The notes under the pieces were generated by a model, which was not told the origin of the DNA, searched no databases, and worked only from the letters and a program-made list of their open reading frames with translations. This document shows positions 46,285 through 56,200 of a stretch of 64,000 nucleotides of DNA, piece after piece. Source of the DNA: Tessaracoccus sp. MC1679. GTDB lineage: Bacteria > Actinomycetota > Actinomycetes > Propionibacteriales > Propionibacteriaceae. How positions within the stretch are numbered: the first letter of the stretch is position 1; each line of letters starts with the position of its first letter. Position numbers and translations under genes: made by a program. Location: contig NZ_JACJGB010000004.1 in the NCBI RefSeq assembly GCF_014164775.1, forward strand, positions 62,001-126,000, written 5' to 3'.

Positions 46285-46776
46285 TCACAACCTCACCGGT
46301 TTCCCGCGTGCTGCCCGTGTGCTCGATCCGTGCGGCCTTGGGGGTGTGCGAACGGACCGAAGTGCGTCCTGCGCGGTGGGTTTGTTCAAGCCCTGGTGGC
46401 GAGCCATCGCCCAGCGGCGGGTTGGGCAACGATCCAGGATCGCCACCGCTGTGCGACGGACCAACTCGCCGGTCTCGCGCACCACCTCTGTCGGATCGCG
46501 GTCGTTGACCGACGACGACCAGCCCCCGACGTACGGGACCGTGTAGCCAGTGGAGTCCATGCCCCAAGCGGCGGTGACCATCATCGCCACCGACTCGGCT
46601 TCGACCTCACCGATGCCGCGATGCAAGCCCTCCCCACGGCGATCCTCGTGCCCGAGGGTGATGTGGGCTAGCTCTCCTCTGCACCAAGGCGGGCGGGCTG
46701 TCGTGCGGTCTCTTGCCATAGAGATCAGGTGTGCGCGGCGCCCCGTACGGTTTGGTTTCGGTGCCGACGATGCCAC
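46285..46776 (-). pseudogene. ArdC-like antirestriction protein, truncated
   Basis: The frame contains ELAHITLGH followed by IGEVEAESVAMMVTAAWGMD and YTVPYVGGWS, the carboxyl part of ArdC-type zinc proteins (HELAH...EVEAESVA). The first zinc histidine is replaced by glycine (GELAH), and everything before it is unrelated, so the amino-terminal single-strand DNA-binding half was lost at about 46683. The intact family protects incoming plasmid DNA from restriction. The remnant is probably not functional. Confidence 0.7.
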
Positions 46777-46822
46777 TGTCGACCGCGAGCAGTTTGCGGG
46801 CGCTCTACCACGTTGATCTCAC

Positions 46823-47449
46823 TCAGAAGGCAGCCGCGTCGAGTGCCTGGCGGACTGCCTCGCCTGCTGCGTCGCCTGCGGCGATCGCCTTGGCGCGTCG
46901 TTTCAGCTCACGATGTTCGAGCCCTGTGTCACCCAGAACCTTCGCGGTGCCGCCGATGGCGTGGAGCAGCGCGATCGCCGCAGCCTCGCGAGGTGTCGGT
47001 TGCCGCTCGCCGGTCAGGACTTGGTGGAGTCCTAGCTGGAGTTCGGCGGTGTGCTGGGCGTCGGCTGCGGGCCACACTCGTGCGGGGATGATGCCCACGA
47101 GCCGTGCCTGCGCGGATCTGAGCGTGCCCTGTGTGGAGAAGCGTTCCAGGATTCGGTTGCTGGCCCCCTTGGCGATCTTGGAGACTATGGCGTGCGCGCG
47201 TGTGGAGCGGTGCGCCGAGATGTGTTGTAGCGCCTGGTCGAGCGCGTCGTCGCCTGTCGGGGTGGGGTCGGTGACGACGATGGTGCGGTTCTTGGTCAGC
47301 CGATGGGGCTCGGTGAACTCGATCCGTCCCCGTTGGGTGAGTTCGGCAAGGAACGCTCCTGCGATGACGAGGTCGGCCTTACTCGACGAGATCAGCGGAC
47401 GGCCGGTCTCGGGGTGGTGGAGGAGCATCAACAGATCGTGGGCCAGCAT
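46823..47449 (-). CDS. GPP34 (GOLPH3-like) family protein
   Basis: This 208-residue protein fits the GPP34/GOLPH3 fold: LAHDLLMLLHHPETGRPLIS, ADLVIAGAFLAELTQRGRIE, then a helical carboxyl part. In eukaryotes this family binds phosphoinositides; bacterial members are common in actinobacteria and mostly uncharacterised. ATG 47449 follows AAAGGA. It is the third gene of an operon with an XRE regulator and a membrane protein, which is unusual cargo for a conjugative element. Confidence 0.72.
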   Translation of the reverse strand: MLAHDLLMLLHHPETGRPLISSSKADLVIAGAFLAELTQRGRIEFTEPHRLTKNRTIVVTDPTPTGDDALDQALQHISAHRSTRAHAIVSKIAKGASNRILERFSTQGTLRSAQARLVGIIPARVWPAADAQHTAELQLGLHQVLTGERQPTPREAAAIALLHAIGGTAKVLGDTGLEHRELKRRAKAIAAGDAAGEAVRQALDAAAF

Positions 47450-47480
47450 GTCGGGGTCCTTTCGCTTGTCGCAGTGGTCT

Positions 47481-47735
47481 TCACCCGCGGGTGGCTTCTT
47501 GGTGGTGGGAGTCGGTCGGCAACTCGGGTGAGGAGTTGGGTACAGGTGATGGGAAGAAGATTTCCTCGATGGGTAGCGTGAAGGCCGCAGCAATCCTGAA
47601 CGCCAGGGGAAGGCTTGGGTCATAGCGGCCGTTCTCGATCGAGTTGATCGTCTGGCGTGACACGTCGAGGCGATCTGCCAGGTCGGCCTGGCTCCATCGG
47701 CGGGCTGCTCGCAACTCGCGCAGGCGGTTGTTCAC
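47481..47735 (-). CDS. XRE-family helix-turn-helix regulator
   Basis: This 84-residue protein is a small Cro/CI-type repressor (RELRAARRWSQADLADRLDV, SRQTINSIENGRYDPSLPLA), close to the YozG type. Its ATG overlaps the stop of the upstream membrane-protein gene by four bases. The palindrome at 48175-48191 over the operon promoter is its likely operator (inference). Confidence 0.88.
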   Translation of the reverse strand: MNNRLRELRAARRWSQADLADRLDVSRQTINSIENGRYDPSLPLAFRIAAAFTLPIEEIFFPSPVPNSSPELPTDSHHQEATRG

Positions 47736-48154
47736 GACGCCCGCCGCTCAAGAACCAGCGAGGCGACGACCCACGCTGCGATCCCCAGCCCGGTTGCGAT
47801 CTGGAGCTGTTGGCGGGCGTCGCCGATCTCGGCTGCTTGGAGGACGCCGACGACAGCCAGGGCGGTGATCACCACGCCGAACCCGATCGCCATCGCCGAC
47901 AGCACGACGGTGCGCTCGCGCTCGTCGGAACGCCGCAGCATCCTGAACTGCGCCCACACCAACAATCCGATACCGACCAGTGGCGACAGCGCCCACGCGA
48001 GATGCCAGCCGCTGGTGGAGGTGTCCGGGCTCGCAGCAATGAGCGATGCCTGGCTGACGATGAGCACGACCAGCCCGGGCACGAGGTCGCGGGATGCGGC
48101 GCGCCGACGTGCGATGTCGCCGCTGCTCTGAAGTTCTTCGCGTTCCGATGCCAT
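47732..48154 (-). CDS. Four-span membrane protein linked to XRE regulator
   Basis: This 140-residue protein has about four hydrophobic segments (VPGLVVLIVSQASLIAAS, WALSPLVGIGLLVWA, VVLSAMAIGFGVVITALAVV, IATGLGIAAWVVASLVL) separated by basic loops (FRMLRRSDERE). Such proteins often pair with YozG-like regulators. ATG 48154 is chosen because TACGCT ends seven bases before it. Function unknown. Confidence 0.75.
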   Translation of the reverse strand: MASEREELQSSGDIARRRAASRDLVPGLVVLIVSQASLIAASPDTSTSGWHLAWALSPLVGIGLLVWAQFRMLRRSDERERTVVLSAMAIGFGVVITALAVVGVLQAAEIGDARQQLQIATGLGIAAWVVASLVLERRAS

Positions 48155-48191
48155 GCTGGGCAGCGTAAAGGAACCTTGCCAAAAGGGCAAG
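48155..48191 (-). promoter_or_regulatory. Promoter and palindromic operator of the XRE operon
   Basis: On the minus strand TTGCCC (48190-48185), a 17-base spacer and TACGCT (48167-48162) form a promoter seven bases before the first ATG. A perfect inverted repeat CTTGCC-N5-GGCAAG (48175-48191) covers the -35 and upstream spacer. A repressor bound there would block polymerase. Confidence 0.7.
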
Positions 48192-48358
48192 TAAGCTTGT
48201 CTCGCGAACGTGGTCCGGCCCGCTCGAACTTGGCCGCTAGGTCAGCGCATTCGATCCGGCCTTCACGACCTCCGGTTCAGTCATCACAACCTCCGGGTCA
48301 CTGGTGGCTGGGAAGTCTGGCAAGAGCAGCGTCGCACGATCATCGGCGGTGACGGACG

Positions 48359-48838
48359 CTACTGCGCGCTGCCAGGCCGGGGCGGGAACATCGGCAGGCC
48401 CAGGTTGGTCGCGGTGCGCTGCATGTGGACAAGCTTGAGCTCGGCAGCGGCACGGCTGGCCCGAAGTCCTTCGACCTCGCCGGCCCAGCCTCGTTCAGCT
48501 GCTTCGGCGATGCGGTCGTCGAGGCTGTCGATGATCTGTCGCAGGCGTTCGTGCTGTTTGGGGTCGGGGCGGAGCATCGGGCAGCGGATGCAGGCGTGTT
48601 CGTGCTGGCAGGCGGAGCCGTAGGCACGCCCGCAGGTGCCGAGCTCGAGTTTGCGTTGGGCGAAGTGTCCGAGGAACTCGTCCCACTCGCTGTCGGTGGG
48701 CTCGCGGTACTCCTGTGAGGGGCGAAGTGATCGCCGGCGGGCGATGTAGGCGCGGTGGTGGTCGATCACGTCGTGGTCGTAGACCGCGACGTAGGTCTGG
48801 GTGGTGGCGATCGAGTCGTGGCCGAGGATCTCGACCAT
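48359..48838 (-). pseudogene. Tyrosine recombinase, carboxyl-terminal remnant
   Basis: Only about 160 codons remain. They include the end of the catalytic domain (ILGHDSIATTQTYVAVY, with the GH box and the tyrosine region) and the family tail (ARRRSLRPSQEYREPTDSEW, CQHEHACIRCPMLRPDP). The amino-terminal domain and first catalytic arginine are missing. The break at about 48838 abuts a TetR remnant on the other strand, so a rearrangement joined two broken genes. Confidence 0.75.
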
Positions 48839-48841
48839 CAG

Positions 48842-49452
48842 GAGCGCCGCGAGCAGATCGCCGCCGCGCTCATGAGGGTGGCCACCAACGAGGGACTCGA
48901 AGCGGTCAGCCTGCGCCATGTCGCCGCCGAAGCTGGCGTCACGTCGGGGATGGTTCAGCACTACTTCCCGAGCAAGGAAGCGATGATGGATTTCGCGATG
49001 CAGTCCGCCAGCGCGCGCTTCGAGGCACGGATGACCGAGGCCGTCGCGGCGCTCGGTGAGGACCCTTCCGTCCGAGCGCTGCTGCGCACCATGCTCGTCA
49101 CGCTGCTGCCCTTGGACGAATCCCAGCGGGCTGACGGTCGCGTGGCGTTGGCCTTCCTGGCCCATGCCGCGACCCGCCCGGATGCCGCCAAGCACGTCGG
49201 TGACGACACCGACATATTGGAGGCTTCGTCGCCGACCTGCTTCGTGACGCACAAGCCGCGGGCACTGCGCGCTCGACCATCGACCCCGTTCCCGTAGCCG
49301 CCGCGCTGCTGGCGACGGCCGAAGGTCTCGCGGTCCACCTGTTGAGCGGCGACCTGCCCGCCGACACCGCCACCGCGGCCCTCGACACCCAACTCGACTT
49401 CATCTTCGGAGCAGACCCCGGTGGCTCAGCTGCCGACGGCCGCGAGATGTGA
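48842..49452 (+). pseudogene. TetR-family regulator, truncated and frameshifted
   Basis: The helix-turn-helix part (REQIAAALMRVATNEGLEAV, LRHVAAEAGVTSGMVQHYF) starts abruptly at 48842 without its own start codon. After DDTDILE near 49220 one base is missing, and the frame continues as GFVADLLRDAQAAGTA...LLATAEGLAVHLLSGDLP to the stop at 49450-49452. It is a dead regulator fragment. The target it once controlled is not visible. Confidence 0.75.
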
Positions 49453-49716
49453 GCTTCAGCGGCACGAACCGGCATCGACCCGGCGTAGTTCCCAAGAAGT
49501 AGGCAGCCTTACTTGCGTGCGGGTTCGCCCTCCACGACTTGCTCGATCGCTTCGCTCCCCACCAGCTCCCCGACTCGTCGTGCGGACTGTCGCGGCTCCT
49601 CCGCAGTCCCGTTCCAGTCGGATCACACGTCTTGCAACGACCGGATCGACCCGCCTTCGGCGGGGCGTGGCGACCTACCTCGCTGGCATGGATGCCAGGA
49701 CGGATCGGACGCCGAG
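49453..49716. other. Non-coding stretch before the relaxase gene, possible oriT
   Basis: No gene was found. It holds an imperfect inverted repeat (49497-49504 with 49506-49514, one bulge) and a six-base GC stem (49650-49655 with 49659-49664). Transfer origins often lie next to relaxase genes, so this is a candidate, but no known nic-site sequence was recognised. Confidence 0.35.
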
Positions 49717-52700
49717 ATGACGGTTTCGATGCGGGTGATGTCTGCGGGCGACGGCTTCAAGTACCTGCTGAAGTCGGTCGCCGCCGGTGACGGTGACCGG
49801 TCGTTGTCAACACCGTTGACCCGCTACTACACCGAGGCTGGCTGTCCGCCCGGCTTCTGGCTCGGCTCGGGTGTCCACGCCCTGGGCGACGGCCAGCTTC
49901 GCCCCGGTGACACGGTGACCGAGGAACAGCTTGAGCTGCTGTTGGGGATGGGCCGCGACCCACTCACCGGCGACGAGTTGGGCGAGCCCTACCGGCACTT
50001 CGCCGGGATCGCCGAGCGCATCCAGATCCGCATCGGCCGTCTCGACCGGAGCCTGACCGTGGACGAACGCGCCGCAGCGGTGACCGCGATCGAGGCCGAG
50101 GAGTCCGCTCGGCCGACCCGGCGAGCGGTGGCCGGGTATGACTACACGTTCTCGGTCCCCAAGTCGGTGTCGGCGTTGTGGGCGGTTGCAGACGGTGGGA
50201 CACAGGCGCTGATCACCACAGCCCATCACGCGGCGATTGCGGAGGTGGTTGCGTTGCTGGAGCAGGAGGTTGCAGCGACCCGGATCGGCTCGCGTGGGCC
50301 TGATGGTGCGGTTGCACAGGTCGAGGTTGCCGGGGTGATCGCAACCGCCTATGACCACTACGACTCGCGTGCGGGTGACCCGCAACTCCACACGCATGTC
50401 GTGATCTCCAACAAGGTGCAGGGCGTTCACGATGGCAAGTGGCGCACGTTGGATGGCCGCCCGATGCACGCCGCCGTGGTGGCCCTATCGGAGCACTACA
50501 ACGCCGTGCTGGCCGACCACCTCACCCGCAGTCTCGGGGTTGGCTGGGACCGGCGTAATCGAGGACGGGACCGCAACCCGGCATGGGAGATCACTGGCGT
50601 TCCCGATCCGTTGGTCGAGGCGTTCTCGTCGCGATCCCGTGCGATCGAGGTGGAGAAGGACCGACTCATCGCCGCCTACGTCGCCAAGCATGGCCGGGAG
50701 CCCTCGGCGATCACGGCGATCAAGCTGCGCGCTCAGGCCACGTTGGCGACCCGGCCGGATAAGACGATCCGATCGCTGGCCGACCTCACCGCCGACTGGC
50801 GGGAGCGCGCCAGTGTCGTGCTCGGTCAGGACGCGGCGACGTGGGCGACCCATCTGCTCACCAACGTCGAACGCCCGCCGGTGCTGCGGGCCGATGACCT
50901 CCCGCTGGACACTCTCGCCGAGGTCGGCCGGACGGTGGTGGAGGTGGTCGGGGAGAAGCGTTCGACCTGGCGGCGGTGGAACCTGCACGCCGAAGCGTCC
51001 CGCCAGATCATGGGCCTGCGCTTCGCCAGCACGATCGACCGGGAGGCGGTGCTGGGGTTGATCGTCGATGCCGCCGAGGGCGCGTCGTTGCGGCTCACCC
51101 CACCGGAGCTGACCACTTCACCGGTGGTGTTCCAACGGCCGGACGGGTCGAGCGTGTTCCGTCCCAAACACTCGACGGTGTTCTCCTCGACCGACCTGTT
51201 GGCAGCCGAGGACCGCCTGCTCGACCTCGCACGGACGAACGCTGGGCCGACCGTGGCGCTCAGGGTGATCGAGCGGGTTGCCCGGCGTGCCGATGATGCC
51301 GGCCGGGTCTTGGCTGACGATCAGGTCGCGGCGTTGACTGCCGTGGCGGTGTCGGGTCGCACGGTGGATGTGCTGGTCGGCCCAGCCGGGGCGGGCAAGA
51401 CCACCGCCATGAACGCGCTGCGCCGGGCGTGGGAGACCGAGCACGGCGACAACTCGGTGATCGGGTTGGCACCCTCGGCTGCCGCGGCGCAGGTCCTCGC
51501 TGATGACCTCGGCATCGCGACGGAGAACACTGCCAAGTGGCTCCACGATCACACCACCCAGGGGTTGAGCTTCCGGGTGGGGCAGTTGGTGATCGTCGAC
51601 GAAGCCTCCCTGGCTGGCACGCTCACCCTGGACCGCATCACCAGCCACGCCAACCAGGTCGGCGCCAAGGTGCTGCTTGTGGGCGACTGGGCACAGCTCA
51701 CCGCGGTCGATGCCGGTGGGGCGTTCGGTCTGTTGATCCGCGACCGCGACGACGCCCCCGAGCTGGTCGACGTGCGACGGTTCCACCACGAGTGAGAACG
51801 CCACGCCTCGCTCGGTCTGCGCATCGGCGACACCACGGTGATCGACACCTACGAGGCCCGCGGGCGCATCCACGACGGCGACACCGACGCCATGCTCGAT
51901 GCCGCCTACCAAGCCTGGCTCGATGACCTAGCCGCTGGTCGTTCCAGTGTGATGATCGCCGAGACCACCGAGACCGTGACCGCGCTCAACACCCGCGCCC
52001 GCCTGGACCGCATCATCGCCGGGCACGTCGCGCCGAGCGACGGGGTACGGCTGCACGACGGCACCGAGGCTTCGACCGGCGATCTGGTCATCACCCGTCG
52101 CAACGATCGCCGCCTGCTCGCCGGGCGTGGGTGGGTCAAGAACGGTGACCGCTGGCACGTCACAGCCACCCACGACGACGGCTCAGTTGACGTGCGCCGT
52201 GCCGGGCAACGTGGCCGGGCCTCGGTGCGGCTCCCGGCCCGGTATGTCACCGAGCACGTCGAGCTGGCCTACGCCGTCACCGCACACCGCGCCCAAGGCT
52301 CCACCGTGGACACCGCCCACGCCATCGTGGCGCCGTCGATGACCCGCGAGACCTTCTACGTCGCCATGACCCGCGGACGCCACGCCAACACCGCCTACGT
52401 CACCCTCGACCAATCCGACAGCGAAGACCATCACCAGCCGCCCGGTGAGGAGGAGACGACGGGCCGGTCGGTGCTGTACGGGGTACTCCACCACGTCGGT
52501 GCCGAACTGTCGGCCCACGAGACCATCGAGGCCGAGCACGACCGCTGGGCCGGGATCGCCCAGCTCGCCGCCGAGTACGAGACCATCGCCACCGAAGCCC
52601 AGCACGACCGCTGGCTCACGCTGCTCGAAGAGTCCGGCCTCACCATCGAGCAGGTGGACATGGCGGTCGGCTCCGAAGCGTTCGGAGCACTGACGGCCGA

Positions 52701-53274
52701 GCTGCGTCGCGCCGAGGTCAACGGCCACGTCCCCGACACGCTGCTGCCGCGGTTGGTCGCCGCCCGAGGCTTCGCCGATGCCGACGACATCGCGGCGGTG
52801 CTGCACTACCGGGTCGTCAACGCCACCGGCCAGCGCCGCACCGGCACCGCCCGCCGCCGACAGGCCCCGCGGCTGATTGCCGGGCTGATCCCGCTCGCCA
52901 GCGGCCCCATGAGCCAGGACATGCGCCGAGCACTCGACGAGCGTCAACGCCTCATCGAGCGGCGCGCCCGAGCCTTGGCCGAAATGGCAATCGCCGGTGA
53001 CGAGGCGTGGACCCGCGACCTCGGCGAGCCGCCCCGCGACGAACGACGACAAGCAGTCTGGATGCGCCATGTTGCGACGGTGGCCGCCTATCGCGACCGC
53101 TACCACATCACCGCCGACACCCCGCTCGGCCCGCCACCGGAACACACGGTCCAGCGTGTCGATGCAGCCCGCGCCCGCGCGGCCCTGGCTGACGCGCAAC
53201 GGTTCGGAGAAGCCGACCAGCTCGACCGCACTGCCCGTGCATCAACGGTTCGCCGAGATGGCCCCTCGATCTGA
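49717..53274 (+). pseudogene. MobF-type relaxase-helicase (TraA-like), interrupted by in-frame TGA
   Basis: The full frame is 1186 codons. The relaxase domain has Tyr37-Tyr38 in TPLTRYYTEAG and the histidines His224, His235 and His237 (AYDHYDSRAGDPQLHTHVV). The helicase has Walker A GPAGAGKTTAMNAL, Walker B VIVDEASLAG and motif VI VTAHRAQGSTVDTAHA, YVAMTRGRHANTAYV. A TGA at 51793-51795 interrupts RRFHHE-x-ERHASL, where relatives have Trp (TGG); the same frame continues to 53274. The protein should nick oriT and unwind DNA. As written it yields a 692-residue amino part without the late helicase motifs. ATG 49717 gives the usual start MTVSMRVMSAGDGFKYL. Confidence 0.85.
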
Positions 53275-53298
53275 CCGGCGCAGGCGGTGACGGCCCGG

Positions 53299-56200
53299 CT
53301 ACCTGGTAACGGTCGGTGGGCTGGCAGCGGTAGCGGTGCGCTGACCGAACGCCGTAAGCGGCGCCGGTTGGGGGCGCGGCTGTGTGCTGCCGTTGAGGCC
53401 ACTCGATGGCTCAGGCTCACCGGGTTGGTCGTCTTGGAGCTCGGCAAGCTGTTGGCTGACATTCACCAGTCGCGTCTCGGCGGCGCGCAGCGCTTCGGCG
53501 TGCCGAAAGGGTCCTCCGATCCGCTCGTCGGCGTCGCGGATGGTCCGTTCGGCATCGGCCAGGCGGCTCTTGGCCCGATCAAGGTAGGTCGGTATGCCCG
53601 AGGCACGGTTCTCGATCCGTTGGACGAGGCCGATCCCTCCGCTGGTGAGGGTGTCACGGTCGATGGTGAACCGGCTGCCCGGTACTCCGGCGAGCCGGAT
53701 GCTGACCTCGCTCCGGCTGTAGCCGTGATGCGAGGTGAGTTCGATGTCGAAGCCGCTGACTTGTCCGATGACTTCGGGTTCGGGGCTCCGGTACTGGCCC
53801 GGCATCGTGGTGCGCAGCGCCCAGGCGGTCAGCGCCTGCGCTGCGTCGGCCCGGTTGGTGTAGGTGGCGTCGAACAGGCGGATGCGAAACCGTTCGCCGC
53901 TGGTGTCCACCAGCCGGGGCAGCGCCTGTTCGAGAGCGGCCATGTCGTTGCGGGCAGCGTCGGCGTCCTCAACAGCGCGGCGGCGGGTCGCAGTGAGCAT
54001 GGCTTGGTTGCGCGAGTGCGCGCGCTCGAGGCGTTGCAGACGGCTGGCTTCGGCTTGCGCCGTGGAGTGCTCCAACAGCAGCGGGTTGCCTGACGAGATC
54101 GCCTTGGCCTCCGCCGCCGACAGAGCCGTGGCGTCGATCTCGTCGATCTCGCGAGTGTCGAGCCGCCCGCGCATCAACTGCGAGATGAACCGGGCCTTGC
54201 GCTCGACGCCCTGCCACATGTAGCTGTCGAAGGACCGCTCGGTGACCAGCCGGACGATAGCTACCTCGTCGTGCTGGTTGCCCTGCCGCAAGATGCGACC
54301 CTCGCGCTGGGCGATGTCGGAGGGCCGCCACGGACAGTCGAGGTGGTACAGCGCGATCGCCCGTGCTTGGACGTTGGTCCCCACTCCCATCTTCTCGGTC
54401 GAGCCGATCAGCACGGCGACGTGCCCGGCGCGCGCCGCGGCGAACAGGCGGGCCTTGTCGGCATCGGTGCGTGCCTGGTGGACGTAGCGGATCGACTCGG
54501 CGGGCATCCCGCGCTCGACCAGTTGCAGGTGCAGCTCGTCGTAGGCGTTCCACCGATCGGGGTTGGGAGTACCGATGTCGCTGAACACGAGCTGCAACGC
54601 GCCTGGGATCGGTGACGGCTCCCCAGTGAGCGGATCGAGGTACGTGTTGTCGCGGCTGGCTTCCCACACCCGGTAGATCGCGTCGGCGGCAACGTCCACC
54701 TTGGTCGGCCCCGACGGCTGATCGGGGATCACCATGCGGATGTCGAGCGCGGCCTTTCGGCCGTCGGTGCTGATCGCCAGCATGTTGTCCTCCTCGGGGG
54801 AGACCTGCTTGGCGGCCACCTTGTCGGCACGCTCCCCGAGGCCGTCGATGAAATCCTCCAGCTCGACGGTGGGCTGCACCACCACGGTCTGCGGCGCGCG
54901 CTGGCCGTCGTCTCGTTGGGCCAGGTCGGGCCGGGGGAGCTGGAGGTCCTCGCTGGTCTTCACGTCGGCGAAGATCGACCACATGCGCAGCATCTCGGGG
55001 ACGTTGCGGAACTGCGCGAACCGGGTCTTCATCCGAAAGCCCGTCCCGGTCGGGGCCATCTCCATCTGCGTGACGGTCTTGCCGAACGTCGCCGCCCACG
55101 CATCGAACGCGCCGATACCGGCCGCTTCCAGCAGGTCGGGCCGCAAGTAGCGCTGCATCACGTACGCCTCGGTCACCGAGTTGGAGATCGGGGTCGCGGT
55201 AGCCCCCGTCGCGATGCGGTCCCGGCCGGTGGAGCGCAGGTACTCCAGCTTCATGTGCAGATCGGTCGCCCGCCCCGAACCTTCGATCGCGGCGTCTCTG
55301 ATGTTGGAGTCCGTCGCCAGGTTCTTGTAGGTGTGCATCTCGTCGACGATCAGGTAGTCGATCCCCGTCGCCTCGAACGTCACCCCGGCATCCCTGGCCA
55401 TGTCGGTGCGGTCCTTCAACTTGTTCTCCAGCTCCAGCAACCGCTTCTGGATGCGCTTGACGCTCATCCGGTCCTCGCCGTCGGCGCCGTGGAGCGCGTG
55501 GCGCACCTGATCGACCTGCCGCTCAATGTAGGCGACCTCTGTGGCCGGGTCGACCGGAATCTTGGCGAACGCCCCCTGCGTGAGCAGCACCGCATCCCAC
55601 TCGTTCGCCGCGACCCGAGCGACGAACATGCGCCGCCGATCGGAGGTCAGGTCCTGGGAGCTGGCCGCCAGCAGCCGCGCCCGCGGGTAGACCTGCAACC
55701 AGTCCCTCGTGAACTGGTCCAACATGTGGTTCGGGACGACCACGACGGGCTTGGTGATGAGCCCGATCCGGCGCATCTCCATCGCACCCATAATCATCTC
55801 GGCCGTCTTGCCCGCGCCCACCTCGTGGAACAGCCCCGCCGCGGGCTCGGCGATCATGCGGGCCACCGCGGCGCGCTGATGGGGACGCGGCTCGAACGAA
55901 GCGGCCATGCCCGGCAACGACAGGTAGTCCCCAGCGCCGGTGTAGTCGCGCAGCACGATCGAGTTGAACCGCCGGTTGTATTCGGCGACCAGCCCGGCGG
56001 CCCGGTCGGGGTCCTCCCACACCCACTCGGCGAACCGCTCCTGCAAAGCGTCGGCCTTCTCTTGGGCGGCGGTCGTTTCCACCGGGTTGAGCACCCGCCG
56101 CTTGCGGCCCTCGGCGTCCTCGTACTCGTCGTAGACCAGCAAGGTTTTCTGCTCCATCACCGCCTGAGCGATGTCGGGTGCCGGGCGTCGAGTGGTGCCC

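Noticed and set aside
48191..48358. Gene or RNA between the XRE operon promoter and the integrase remnant
   Set aside because: No coding frame with family character and no clear structured RNA was seen.
51793..51795. Selenocysteine at the relaxase TGA
   Set aside because: No selenoprotein family or SECIS-like hairpin is evident, and relatives have tryptophan here, so nonsense mutation is simpler.
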